Shown: one piece after another, positions 7,970-14,405 of the stretch
How the letters are laid out: each line of letters opens with the position of its first letter
How positions within the stretch are numbered: the first letter of the stretch is position 1
DNA from: CAYMFD01 sp964389475
GTDB taxonomy: Bacteria > Bacteroidota > Bacteroidia > Chitinophagales > Saprospiraceae
Reading direction: 5' to 3'
Length of the DNA stretch: 17,881 nucleotides
NCBI GenBank assembly: GCA_964389475.1
Contig: CAYMFD010000081.1
Coordinates: 1-17,881, forward strand
Notes under the pieces: model-generated
Databases searched by the model: none
What the model was told of the DNA's origin: nothing
What the model saw: the letters and a program-made list of their open reading frames with translations, nothing else
Program-made: the position numbers and the translations under genes

Positions 7970-8968
7970 TTAAAACACAAAACTACCTTCGCTAAACTTG
8001 TAAGTCACCGCCGTCACAACCTGCCCAGTCACCTTGAGTACTCGTGGGTCGATGACCGCTAGATCATCATCGTGGGTATGGTGGTGTGGCCCGAATACAG
8101 AACCCTCGCCATAGCTAGGCGTACCAATTATATCGATCATAGGGATCTTAGCGTAGTGGTTGACGAAGTAGTGATCGTCTAGTACCTCGACCTGGTATTC
8201 TTTAAATAGGTCGGTATTACCCATGCCACGTGCCAGACGCCACACGGCATTCTGCAGACTAGGCGCATAGGCTTGTGATATGCGATCGTAGCCGTAGGTA
8301 TTATTCTTAGCACCTACCAGATCGACGAGGATACCCCCTTCAGCATCGTAGTTGTTGATGTGTGGTTTCTTGGACCAGTACTGCGACCCTAGGCACCAGG
8401 AGAGGTCGTCCCCTTGGTTACCATTATCCTCAGCATCGAAAAATATGAGATCGACACCCATGTCTAGAGGATTGGCCTCTAGTAGCCTAGCGATTTCCAT
8501 AAGTACAGCTACACCACTAGCACCGTCGTCGGCACCCATAATAGGCTTATCCTGTTTGGCTTCGTCAGGATCTTTCTCAGCTACTAGGCGGGTATCCCAG
8601 TGTGCAGCTAGTATCCAGCGCTTGCTAGCCTTGGGGTTGAAAGCAGCAATGACGTTGGTCGCTGTTACCGCAGGTTCGTCGAAGAACTGCGCCTCGAAGT
8701 CTTGCTGATATACCTTGGCACCTCGGCCTTCAAGTACATCGACCATCCACTGCAGCTGAGCCTGGTGGCCAGGACTGCCCGGTACTCGAGTGCCGAAGCT
8801 CAGTTGCTTCTCTACATAGGCGTAGGCGGAGTCTTGGTTAAACTTTGGGATCTTGATCTTAGCTGGTGCAGGGCCAGACGGTGCCGGCTCCTTTGTCGTA
8901 GCTTGATCACCCTTACAGCCTGCGAGGGTTAGTAGGAGTATCGATGTAAGTAGGAGTAGGTGTTTCAT
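7970..8968 (-). CDS. Glutaminyl-peptide cyclotransferase-like M28 lipoprotein
   Basis: Lipoprotein of 332 residues with lipobox LAGC (Cys18), chosen at the ATG at 8968; an in-frame ATG at 8992 would lie inside cysS and spoil the signal. The zinc-hydrolase fold of peptidase family M28 is clear: AAHWDTR (121-127), GADDGASG (145-152), DAED (178-181), DDH (264-266), HTHDDD (297-302). The layout, including SWCLGSQYW, VGAKN and QAYAP, matches the bacterial type II glutaminyl cyclase of Porphyromonas as I remember it. By analogy the single zinc would be held by Asp148, Glu180 and His297. The reaction turns N-terminal Gln of exported proteins into pyroglutamate. The gene starts 8 nt after the cysS stop. 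An M28 aminopeptidase is the alternative. Confidence 0.83.
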   Translation of the reverse strand: MKHLLLLTSILLLTLAGCKGDQATTKEPAPSGPAPAKIKIPKFNQDSAYAYVEKQLSFGTRVPGSPGHQAQLQWMVDVLEGRGAKVYQQDFEAQFFDEPAVTATNVIAAFNPKASKRWILAAHWDTRLVAEKDPDEAKQDKPIMGADDGASGVAVLMEIARLLEANPLDMGVDLIFFDAEDNGNQGDDLSWCLGSQYWSKKPHINNYDAEGGILVDLVGAKNNTYGYDRISQAYAPSLQNAVWRLARGMGNTDLFKEYQVEVLDDHYFVNHYAKIPMIDIIGTPSYGEGSVFGPHHHTHDDDLAVIDPRVLKVTGQVVTAVTYKFSEGSFVF

Positions 8969-8976
8969 GCTTTGAT

Positions 8977-10467
8977 TTATAGGTATGACCAACTGCTGCC
9001 CTCTTTGCTGTCTTTGATCTGTATGCCAGCCTCGCTGAGTTTGTCACGGATCTTGTCAGAGGCGGTCCAGTCTTTGTTGGCTCTAGCATCAGCACGTAGA
9101 TCGATGACCAGTTGCATGAGGTCATCTACAGGTCCACTAGCTGAGCCAGCAATGCCGTCGTCCGTCAGACCAAAAATATCATAGATAAAGTCATGGAACA
9201 ATCGCTGTAGCTTTTCTAAGTGGGCAGCACTTAGGTTGTTACTATCGATCGTACCCGCCGCCATAGAGTTGATCTTTGGCACTACCTCAAATAGGTAGGA
9301 CAGAGCCCGGCAAGCGTTAAAGTCGTCGTCCATAGCCTCGTACGCCGCCTTAGCTTGTGCATCGATCAGATCATTGAGGTCGGTATCACTACCCGAGCCA
9401 TCCGTTGTTAATTGGTCGAGTGCTTGCTTAGCTTCCATCAGACGCTTGTAGCCTTTCTCGGCGGCCAGTAGGGCATCGTCCGTGAGATCCATCGTACTGC
9501 GGTAGTGGGTCTGTAGCATCATAAAGCGTACGACCGTAGGTGCATAGCCCTTGCTTACGTGTGTACTTTCGCCAGAGATAAGTTCATAGGGTGAGATGGT
9601 ATTACCGTCCGACTTAGACATCTTACGGCCATTCATCAGTAGCATATTGGTATGTAGCCAGTACTTAGCAGGGGCACAGTTGCAGGCACCTACACTCTGA
9701 GCGACTTCGTTTTCGTGATGGGGAAACTTGAGGTCGTTACCGCCACCATGTATGTCAAACTGCTCGCCTAGGTACTTGGTACTCATAGCGCTGCACTCTA
9801 GGTGCCACCCCGGGAATCCTTCGCCCCATGGGCTAGACCACCGCATGATGTGCTCTGGCTTGGCCTTCATCCATATCGCAAAGTCAGCAGGATTACGCTT
9901 GTCACTCTGTGCATGTAGCTCACGAGTCTCCGTGAGCAGATCGTCTAGAATACGGCCACTTAAGTCACCATATATGCCCTTGTCAGCATTAAACTTCATC
10001 ACATCAAAGTAGACCGAACCATTGCTTTCGTAGCCATAACCATTGTTGATAATGTCCTGGACCATCTTGATCTGCTCGGGTATGTGCCCCGTCGCTCGTG
10101 GCTCTATGCTCGGTGACAGCGTATTGAATAGGCGCATCATATCGTGGAAGCCATTGGAGTACTTCTGGGCGACCTCCATGGGCTCGAGCTTTTCGAGTTT
10201 GGCACCCTTGGACATACGATCTTCACCATCGTCTAGTAGGTGGCCTACGTCGGTGATATTACGGACATAGCGGATCTTGTAGCCTAGGTGTAGGAGGTAT
10301 CGATACAATAAGTCAAAGTTGACGAAGGTCCGTACGTTGCCTAGGTGTACGTCGCTGTAGACCGTAGGCCCACACACATACATGCCTATGAAGCCAGGAG
10401 TGATCGGAGTGAATAGTTCTTTCTCGCCAGAAAGACTATTGTGTACTTTTAGCTGATGCTCAATCAT
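8977..10467 (-). CDS. cysS: Cysteinyl-tRNA synthetase
   Basis: Class I aminoacyl-tRNA synthetase of 496 residues that charges tRNA-Cys in the cytoplasm. Signature blocks are in order: MYVCGPTVYSDVHLGN (29-44, zinc Cys32 and the HIGH-type HLGN), RNITDVGHLLDDGEDR (69-84), WHLECSAM with zinc Cys225 (221-228), HGGGNDLKFPHHENE (240-254), and KMSKSDGN (282-289). The C-terminal helical region ends normally. The length is ordinary for the family. The start is supported by a -7 promoter box about 40 nt upstream. It heads a run in which the glutaminyl cyclase and the Rieske 2 gene follow at 7-8 nt spacing. Confidence 0.97.
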   Translation of the reverse strand: MIEHQLKVHNSLSGEKELFTPITPGFIGMYVCGPTVYSDVHLGNVRTFVNFDLLYRYLLHLGYKIRYVRNITDVGHLLDDGEDRMSKGAKLEKLEPMEVAQKYSNGFHDMMRLFNTLSPSIEPRATGHIPEQIKMVQDIINNGYGYESNGSVYFDVMKFNADKGIYGDLSGRILDDLLTETRELHAQSDKRNPADFAIWMKAKPEHIMRWSSPWGEGFPGWHLECSAMSTKYLGEQFDIHGGGNDLKFPHHENEVAQSVGACNCAPAKYWLHTNMLLMNGRKMSKSDGNTISPYELISGESTHVSKGYAPTVVRFMMLQTHYRSTMDLTDDALLAAEKGYKRLMEAKQALDQLTTDGSGSDTDLNDLIDAQAKAAYEAMDDDFNACRALSYLFEVVPKINSMAAGTIDSNNLSAAHLEKLQRLFHDFIYDIFGLTDDGIAGSASGPVDDLMQLVIDLRADARANKDWTASDKIRDKLSEAGIQIKDSKEGSSWSYL

Positions 10468-10507
10468 CTATATATGCTTAATGCATGGTATTAAAAAGAA
10501 TGATCAG

Positions 10508-10515
10508 CAAAGGTA
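10508..10515 (-). promoter_or_regulatory. -7 promoter box of the cysS transcript
   Basis: CAAAGGTA on the plus strand is TACCTTTG on the minus strand, an exact TAnnTTTG match 40 nt upstream of the cysS ATG. The predicted transcript start is near 10500, giving a leader of about 30 nt. No TTG is seen at the ideal -33 position. Confidence 0.5.
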
Positions 10516-10834
10516 CAAGTAATAGAGACTTGCTTACGGATACATTTCAATTTACGGGTGATAGTACTGCGTGGACTATATCTTTTTACTTCAACGATTG
10601 TACTGCCTGTGTTGTAGTTTGTGAGTCAATCTCTGATATGCGATGTTACCAAGTCTTTTACGCCTGCGTTGTGGGAAGTTTACCTTTTTTCCGTCCGCTG
10701 AAGCAGATGGTAAAAAGCCATCAGGGGTATCTGTATCAGCATTTCTTTGGTGCAGCATAGTTTCTGGCTAGCCAGCTGAGAAGGACCTGCAAGCTTAGTT
10801 ACTTTATCCACCAAAGAGCCTACCATTCAAGTAG

Positions 10835-10880
10835 ATCTGACATCCGAAATCCCACATCCGCCATGCGACATCCGACTCTG
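10835..10880. repeat. Degenerate GGATGT/ACATCC short tandem repeat
   Basis: About 46 nt in which variants of ACATCC recur (GACATCCG, CACATCCG, GACATCCG), spaced 9-19 nt apart, ending 14 nt before the cytochrome c stop codon. The related word ACATCTGAC recurs near 14275-14306 in another spacer. Such word-repeats are common between genes in Bacteroidota and often give spurious open frames. Confidence 0.6.
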
Positions 10881-10894
10881 AAATGCCCCGTAGC

Positions 10895-11272
10895 CTACGG
10901 CTTTACCGAAAGCATATATCGTACCATCTGCTCGATGTCTGCCTCTGGTATGTCTGGGTGCGGGTTCATCATGACCTCTCCCCAGTTACCCTTACCGCCA
11001 TTTTTAACCTTGCCGACGAGGGTCTTGATCATATCGTCGTCTGCATCAGCATAACGCTGTGCAAGTGCTATGTAGCTAGGACCTATCGCTTTTACTTTTC
11101 GATTATGGCAAGTCTTACAGGGTGCTTTGGCGAGGAGCACTAGACCGGGATGTCTTGGCTTTGGCGCTTTTTTCGTGGTTTTTGCGGTAGTCGCAGAAGG
11201 CGCCTTATCACCTCCACAGGATGCGAGAGAGATGGTGAGAGTGATAATGGTGAGAGCGATTATTCTGATCAT
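10895..11272 (-). CDS. Mono-haem class I cytochrome c lipoprotein
   Basis: Small electron-transfer protein of 125 residues. It has a lipoprotein signal with lipobox LASC (Cys19), a 20-residue low-complexity tether rich in Thr, Lys and Pro, and one haem-binding motif CKTCH (52-56). The distal ligand is most likely Met102 in NWGEVMMNPHPDI, matching the W-G-x-x-x-M pattern of c551/c552-type cytochromes, and a C-terminal helix MVRYMLSVK follows. It would sit on the periplasmic side of a membrane and pass electrons to an unidentified oxidase or reductase. It is separated from cysS by 427 nt and has no clear promoter box, so it is probably transcribed alone. Confidence 0.92.
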   Translation of the reverse strand: MIRIIALTIITLTISLASCGGDKAPSATTAKTTKKAPKPRHPGLVLLAKAPCKTCHNRKVKAIGPSYIALAQRYADADDDMIKTLVGKVKNGGKGNWGEVMMNPHPDIPEADIEQMVRYMLSVKP

Positions 11273-11515
11273 CGTATGTTATTCTGATTTCGACAATATC
11301 AAGCTAGAATCCACCACCGTCGCTATGCGATGATGATTGCTAGATTGTATGTAAAAGTACGACTACTGCCGCCTAGGAGGTGTCATTAAATCCCAATATT
11401 CTGTACTAGGTCTAATGTAACCAAGCGACACTTATGCCACAAACCCAGTGACTTTAACACTTCTACTAGCAGCGATTATGCCCTTTGTTTAGTCTACTAG
11501 ATGTGTTGATTAATA

Positions 11516-11723
11516 AGACAGTCTGATAACTCAGATTGTTGTCTAGTGATTGCGTACAGTTCTGCTGTGCTCAGACCTAGGCAAGACGATCATATTTTGG
11601 CACGTCGCATAATCCCTATGGACAGTAAAGGCATAGCTAGTATTTGCGGAAGTCCTAGCTCTGCTGTCAAAATCTAATGATCGATGCATTCGATGAGCCA
11701 ACCAAAAGTGGTTGGCTTTTTTT
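11516..11723 (+). ncRNA. Candidate structured non-coding RNA ending at a terminator
   Basis: An intrinsic terminator on this strand has no plus-strand protein gene upstream of it for almost 6 kb, so a short transcript is inferred. About 180 nt upstream is an imperfect hairpin, 11516-11544: AGACA with TGTCT, and GTCTGA with TCAGAT around a TAAC loop. Other self-complementary words follow, such as ATCGATGCATTCGAT at 11680-11694. I could not match it to 6S RNA, RNase P RNA, tmRNA, SRP RNA or a tRNA. The 5' end is a guess and no exact promoter box is visible; a degraded gene or an unrelated hairpin remains possible. Confidence 0.25.
11696..11723 (+). terminator. Intrinsic terminator, orphan
   Basis: A perfect 8-bp stem, AGCCAACC (11696-11703) with GGTTGGCT (11710-11717), closes a 6-nt loop AAAAGT and runs into seven T residues (11717-11723). 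The T-tract is on the plus strand only, so it ends a plus-strand transcript. No plus-strand gene lies just upstream. Confidence 0.85.
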
Positions 11724-12060
11724 ATGCCCGCTACTGAGCCTGTTTCTCCTCCACCTCCTGTGTACATTTGCGGTTGTTATACTCTCTAGAGAGATCGCCC
11801 TTCTCATGGGGTATTGCATGTATATGCCAATTGATTTTTGAATAGCATCTCTTTTGGAGGTAGGTCTTGTGAGAGAATGATTAGCAGCTTGCAGCCACTT
11901 GTCACCGTACAGAGATAGATCGAGAGTAGTCAAAATGTGCGATTTTTCAACGTTTTGAGTCGCATACTAGCAGCGGAGAAGAGAAGGGAGCAGGATAAAA
12001 GTCAATACTATACTACATAGCAGAAAAATAAAAGCAATTTTGACAGGACTCTAGATCGGT

Positions 12061-12138
12061 CTTGACCTGGCTTGTAAATTTGGAAGACTATAATTCACAA
12101 GCTTATATTCAGATTTAAAGATTTATCAATAAGGTCAA
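12061..12138. repeat. Nested inverted repeats upstream of radA
   Basis: The outer pair is CTTGACC (12061-12067) with GGTCAAG (12132-12138). The inner pair is GCTTGTAAATT (12070-12080) with AATTCACAAGC (12092-12102), matching at 10 of 11 positions. The structure abuts the 72-bp element that begins 6 nt further on. It could be a cruciform, an operator or part of a larger repeat; nothing in the sequence decides between these. Confidence 0.55.
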
Positions 12139-12144
12139 GAATCT

Positions 12145-12216
12145 CCTTACGGCGACATGATTTTTGCCTTCTTTTGATCTTAGCAAAAGAAGGAGGCCAG
12201 TCGGGCCTCTCCGACA
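12145..12216 (+). repeat. 72-bp palindromic element, copy 1 (upstream of radA)
   Basis: This copy is almost identical to the reverse complement of 13815-13885: 72 versus 71 nt, with two adjacent base changes near the start, one single-base indel in the main loop and one change near the end. Similarity stops sharply at both edges (CCTTAC and CCGACA). It contains a perfect 10-bp hairpin, CCTTCTTTTG (12167-12176) with CAAAAGAAGG (12184-12193), and a second small hairpin AGGCC/GGCCT. It ends 87 nt before radA and behaves like a dispersed REP- or MITE-like element. Confidence 0.9.
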
Positions 12217-12303
12217 CAGATTCAATTTGATAAACGAGGTTAGTATCTACAGATAGATATTTGACCTCTGTTCTAATAAGTATAGACTCTTAAATATAAA
12301 CTA

Positions 12304-13674
12304 ATGGCAAAGGTGAAAACGGTGTTCTATTGTACCAACTGCGGTGTCGAAAGCCCCAAGTGGGTAGGTAAGTGTGCAAGCTGTGGTGAGTGGAATGCCT
12401 ACAAGGAGATGACCGTCGATACGAAGGCCAACAAGAAAGCTACCACGACATCATACCGAGAGAATAAAGACCATGTACCCACGGCGGTAGCAGATATCGT
12501 TACTGGTACGACTGTCCGTCAGTCTACGCCAGACCCTGAGCTCAATCGGGTCCTAGGCGGTGGTATCGTACCAGGGTCGCTAGTGCTGATAGGTGGCCAG
12601 CCAGGCATCGGTAAGTCGACCTTACTGCTACAGATCGCCCTAGGACTACCCATTACCATCTTGTACGCTAGCGGCGAGGAGAGTGAGGAGCAGATCAAGA
12701 TGCGGGCAGATAGGATAGGTCTGACCAATGCTCAGTGCTACATCTATGCGGAGACTAATGTCAGCAAGATCCTCAAGCAGGCGCAAAAGCTCCAGCCACA
12801 GCTGCTGGTAGTAGACTCGATCCAGACCTTGACGAGTCCACATATCGAGGCCGCTCCAGGGAGTATCAGCCAGGTACGGGAGTGCACGGGTGAGCTTCAG
12901 CGATTTGCCAAAGAGACCAACGTGCCGGTATTCGTCATCGGACACATCACCAAGGAAGGCAGTCTAGCTGGGCCCAAGTTATTGGAGCATATCGTCGATG
13001 TCGTCCTACAATTCGAAGGAGATCGTAACTACAACTATCGGGTGCTACGGACGATCAAAAATCGCTTTGGCTCCACAGACGAGCTAGGCATCTACGAGAT
13101 GCAGGGCCACGGCCTCCGTGCTGTTACCAATCCATCAGAGTTGCTGATATCTCAGAGTCAAGAAGATCTCAGCGGCAGTGCCATTGCGGCTAGTATCGAG
13201 GGGCAGCGACCGCTCCTTATCGAGACCCAAGCCCTTGTGGCTCCCGCTATATATGGTACGCCGCAGCGATCGAGTACGGGATTTGACTTGAGGCGCCTAT
13301 CCATGCTGCTCGCTGTCATCGAGAAGCGGGTAGGGCTACAGCTCGGCCAGAGTGACGTCTACCTCAATATTGCTGGAGGTATCAAGATCTCTGATCCTGC
13401 CATCGACCTCGCTGTGATCGCCGCACTGGTATCCTCCCTCCAGGATATCAGCCTGCCCAAGACGACGTGCTTCGCTGGTGAAGTCGGCCTATCAGGTGAG
13501 ATACGTGCCGTCAGCCGCATAGAGCAACGCATACAGGAGGCGGACCGCCTTGGCATGGAGACCATCTATATATCTCGTCATAACAGTAAGCGCATCAAGC
13601 AAGAAGACTACAATATAGAGGTCAAGTCTGTCGGTAGAGTCGATGAGCTGATCGGTGATCTATTTGAGTGGTAG
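12304..13674 (+). CDS. radA: DNA repair protein RadA (Sms)
   Basis: Branch-migration ATPase/helicase of 456 residues that acts on recombination intermediates in the cytoplasm. Domains in order: an N-terminal four-Cys zinc finger (Cys10, Cys13, Cys24, Cys27), a RecA-like ATPase core with Walker A GGQPGIGKST (97-106), a Walker B-like LLVVDSIQT (167-175), the RadA-specific KNRFG motif (252-256), and a Lon-protease-like C-terminal domain (about 295-456) with GGIKISDPAIDLAV. Length and order are standard and the MAKVKT start is the usual one. The gene stands alone between two large spacers, each carrying one copy of a 72-bp element in opposite orientation. The downstream copy may also serve as a transcript end. 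Confidence 0.97.
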   Translation: MAKVKTVFYCTNCGVESPKWVGKCASCGEWNAYKEMTVDTKANKKATTTSYRENKDHVPTAVADIVTGTTVRQSTPDPELNRVLGGGIVPGSLVLIGGQPGIGKSTLLLQIALGLPITILYASGEESEEQIKMRADRIGLTNAQCYIYAETNVSKILKQAQKLQPQLLVVDSIQTLTSPHIEAAPGSISQVRECTGELQRFAKETNVPVFVIGHITKEGSLAGPKLLEHIVDVVLQFEGDRNYNYRVLRTIKNRFGSTDELGIYEMQGHGLRAVTNPSELLISQSQEDLSGSAIAASIEGQRPLLIETQALVAPAIYGTPQRSSTGFDLRRLSMLLAVIEKRVGLQLGQSDVYLNIAGGIKISDPAIDLAVIAALVSSLQDISLPKTTCFAGEVGLSGEIRAVSRIEQRIQEADRLGMETIYISRHNSKRIKQEDYNIEVKSVGRVDELIGDLFEW

Positions 13675-13703
13675 GAGGGTACTTCCAGTCCGCAATCAGT
13701 CCC

Positions 13704-13742
13704 GTTCGCAAATTGAAGTACTGGTCCGTAGCCAGGAAAAGT
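13704..13742 (+). repeat. Direct repeat copy A
   Basis: Matches 14175-14212. Shared blocks are GTTCGCAAA, then six diverged bases, TACTGGTC, a one-base indel, GTAGCCA, one substitution, and GAAAAGT. Similarity fades outside these edges. A partial 14-nt match to the GCCAGGAAAAGTAC part occurs inverted near 14090-14103. Confidence 0.7.
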
Positions 13743-13814
13743 ACTTTGACTTGGATGCTGGCTTGTGGGTTAAGTGTCCCTTGTATAATTGATGATAATT
13801 TAGCCATCATAGTA

Positions 13815-13885
13815 TGTCGGATAGGCCCGACTGGCCTCCTTCTTTTGCTAGATCAAAAGAAGGCAAAAATCATGTCGGTGTAAGG
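13815..13885 (-). repeat. 72-bp palindromic element, copy 2 (downstream of radA, inverted)
   Basis: Reverse-complement counterpart of 12145-12216. The hairpin is perfect: CCTTCTTTTG (13838-13847), loop CTAGAT, CAAAAGAAGG (13854-13863). It starts 141 nt after the radA stop. On the plus strand the hairpin is followed by CAAAAATC rather than T residues, so it is not a classical terminator in the radA direction. Confidence 0.9.
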
Positions 13886-14174
13886 CGAATACTCCTTCGT
13901 CGCATCGTGTCTTTGTCTGTGCAAATTGCGTTGTCCTTGAGTTAAATCTGAGTTCTACCTAGTATTAAAAGCCCCATAAAAATTAACCCTCAATCATGAT
14001 CATTTGCCAAAACTCTGCGGACCGCACATTTGCTGACGGCGCCACTTTCGCTGTACACCGACAGTTACTGGTTGCTGCTTGGCAATACGTACTTCTCCTG
14101 GCCTTATATAAGTAGTTCCGTCTCTTCGAGAGGGTTAGGAGGAGGTGCACGCAACCAGGCCACAGGCAGTTACA

Positions 14175-14212
14175 GTTCGCAAACAGAGATACTGGTCGTA
14201 GCCAAGAAAAGT
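14175..14212 (+). repeat. Direct repeat copy B
   Basis: Second copy of the unit at 13704-13742, in the same orientation and about 470 nt downstream. See copy A for the shared blocks. The two flank the inverted 72-bp element. Confidence 0.7.
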
Positions 14213-14274
14213 GCGACTGTGGTGGGCACGCTGATAGCCAGGTGCAAGCATTGCTCCCCAAAAACCAATTAATC

Positions 14275-14306
14275 CAGACATCTGACAGGCAACATCTGAC
14301 ATCTGG
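14275..14306. repeat. Degenerate ACATCTGAC word repeat
   Basis: GACATCTGAC, ACATCTGAC and ACATCTGG occur in 32 nt, about 100 nt upstream of ddl. Same word family as the repeat near 10835-10880. Confidence 0.55.
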
Positions 14307-14368
14307 TGGCCGACCCCCCAATACTCAACCAAAACTAACGCTTACATATAATCACCACCTATCATATG

Positions 14369-14385
14369 TATCTTTGCTACCTTTG
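14369..14385 (+). promoter_or_regulatory. Two consecutive -7 promoter boxes for ddl
   Basis: TATCTTTG (14369-14376) and TACCTTTG (14378-14385) are both exact TAnnTTTG matches, one nucleotide apart. They would start transcripts about 9 nt apart with leaders of roughly 15 and 24 nt before the ATG at 14406. No TTG at -33 is evident for either. Confidence 0.55.
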
Positions 14386-14405
14386 ACTACAGAGTAAGAA
14401 CAACT

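Larger units (their letters stand above)
10468..10894. other. Spacer between cysS and the cytochrome c gene
   Basis: 427 nt between the cysS start and the cytochrome stop. It holds the cysS promoter and, at its right end, a run of degenerate GGATGT-type repeats. A plus-strand frame of 91 codons (10485-10760) crosses the promoter box and has a composition rich in Cys, Phe and Tyr without recognisable motifs, so it is not called. A small hairpin GATGG/CCATC (10704-10720) has no T-tract and is not a convincing terminator. Confidence 0.5.
11273..12303. other. Long spacer between the cytochrome c gene and radA
   Basis: 1031 nt with no convincing protein gene. Minus-strand frames at 11543-11767 and 11667-11933 run through the terminator hairpin and have no recognisable features. 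Contents in order: an unassigned stretch 11273-11515; a candidate structured RNA ending in a clear plus-strand intrinsic terminator (11696-11723); an AT-rich stretch 11940-12060; nested inverted repeats (12061-12138); the 72-bp palindromic element (12145-12216); and the radA leader. No exact TAnnTTTG box is present before radA. Confidence 0.6.
13675..14405. other. Repeat-rich spacer between radA and ddl
   Basis: 731 nt without a convincing gene. It contains a 39/38-nt direct repeat (13704-13742 and 14175-14212), the inverted copy of the 72-bp element (13815-13885), a run of ACATCTGAC words (14275-14306) and the ddl promoter region. Open frames on both strands here translate the repeats (for example strings like QMSDVACQMSG), a sign of non-coding repeat DNA. 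Confidence 0.65.

Noticed and set aside
10485..10760. Plus-strand open frame of 91 codons upstream of cysS
   Set aside because: It overlaps the cysS promoter box, has no motif or signal, and its composition (many Cys, Phe, Tyr) is unlike the neighbouring genes.
11516..11700. Known housekeeping RNA (6S, tmRNA, RNase P, SRP) or tRNA before the orphan terminator
   Set aside because: No family signature such as a GGTTCGA-type T-loop, the tmRNA ends or the conserved RNase P core could be found, so only a generic candidate is reported.
11543..11933. Two overlapping minus-strand open frames
   Set aside because: They run through the perfect terminator hairpin at 11696-11723 and show no domain, signal or codon pattern of a real gene.
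12304..13674. radA as cargo of a composite transposon bounded by the inverted 72-bp elements
   Set aside because: radA is a core gene, the flanking copies are short and internally palindromic, and no transposase or target-site duplication is visible; independent insertions are simpler.
13838..13863. Hairpin in element copy 2 as a rho-independent terminator of radA
   Set aside because: The stem is perfect but is followed by CAAAAATC, not a T-tract, on the plus strand; it is better explained as part of the 72-bp repeat.
13983..14332. Minus-strand open frames in the radA-ddl spacer
   Set aside because: They translate the intergenic repeats (strings like QMSDVACQMSG), overlap each other, and lack start context.
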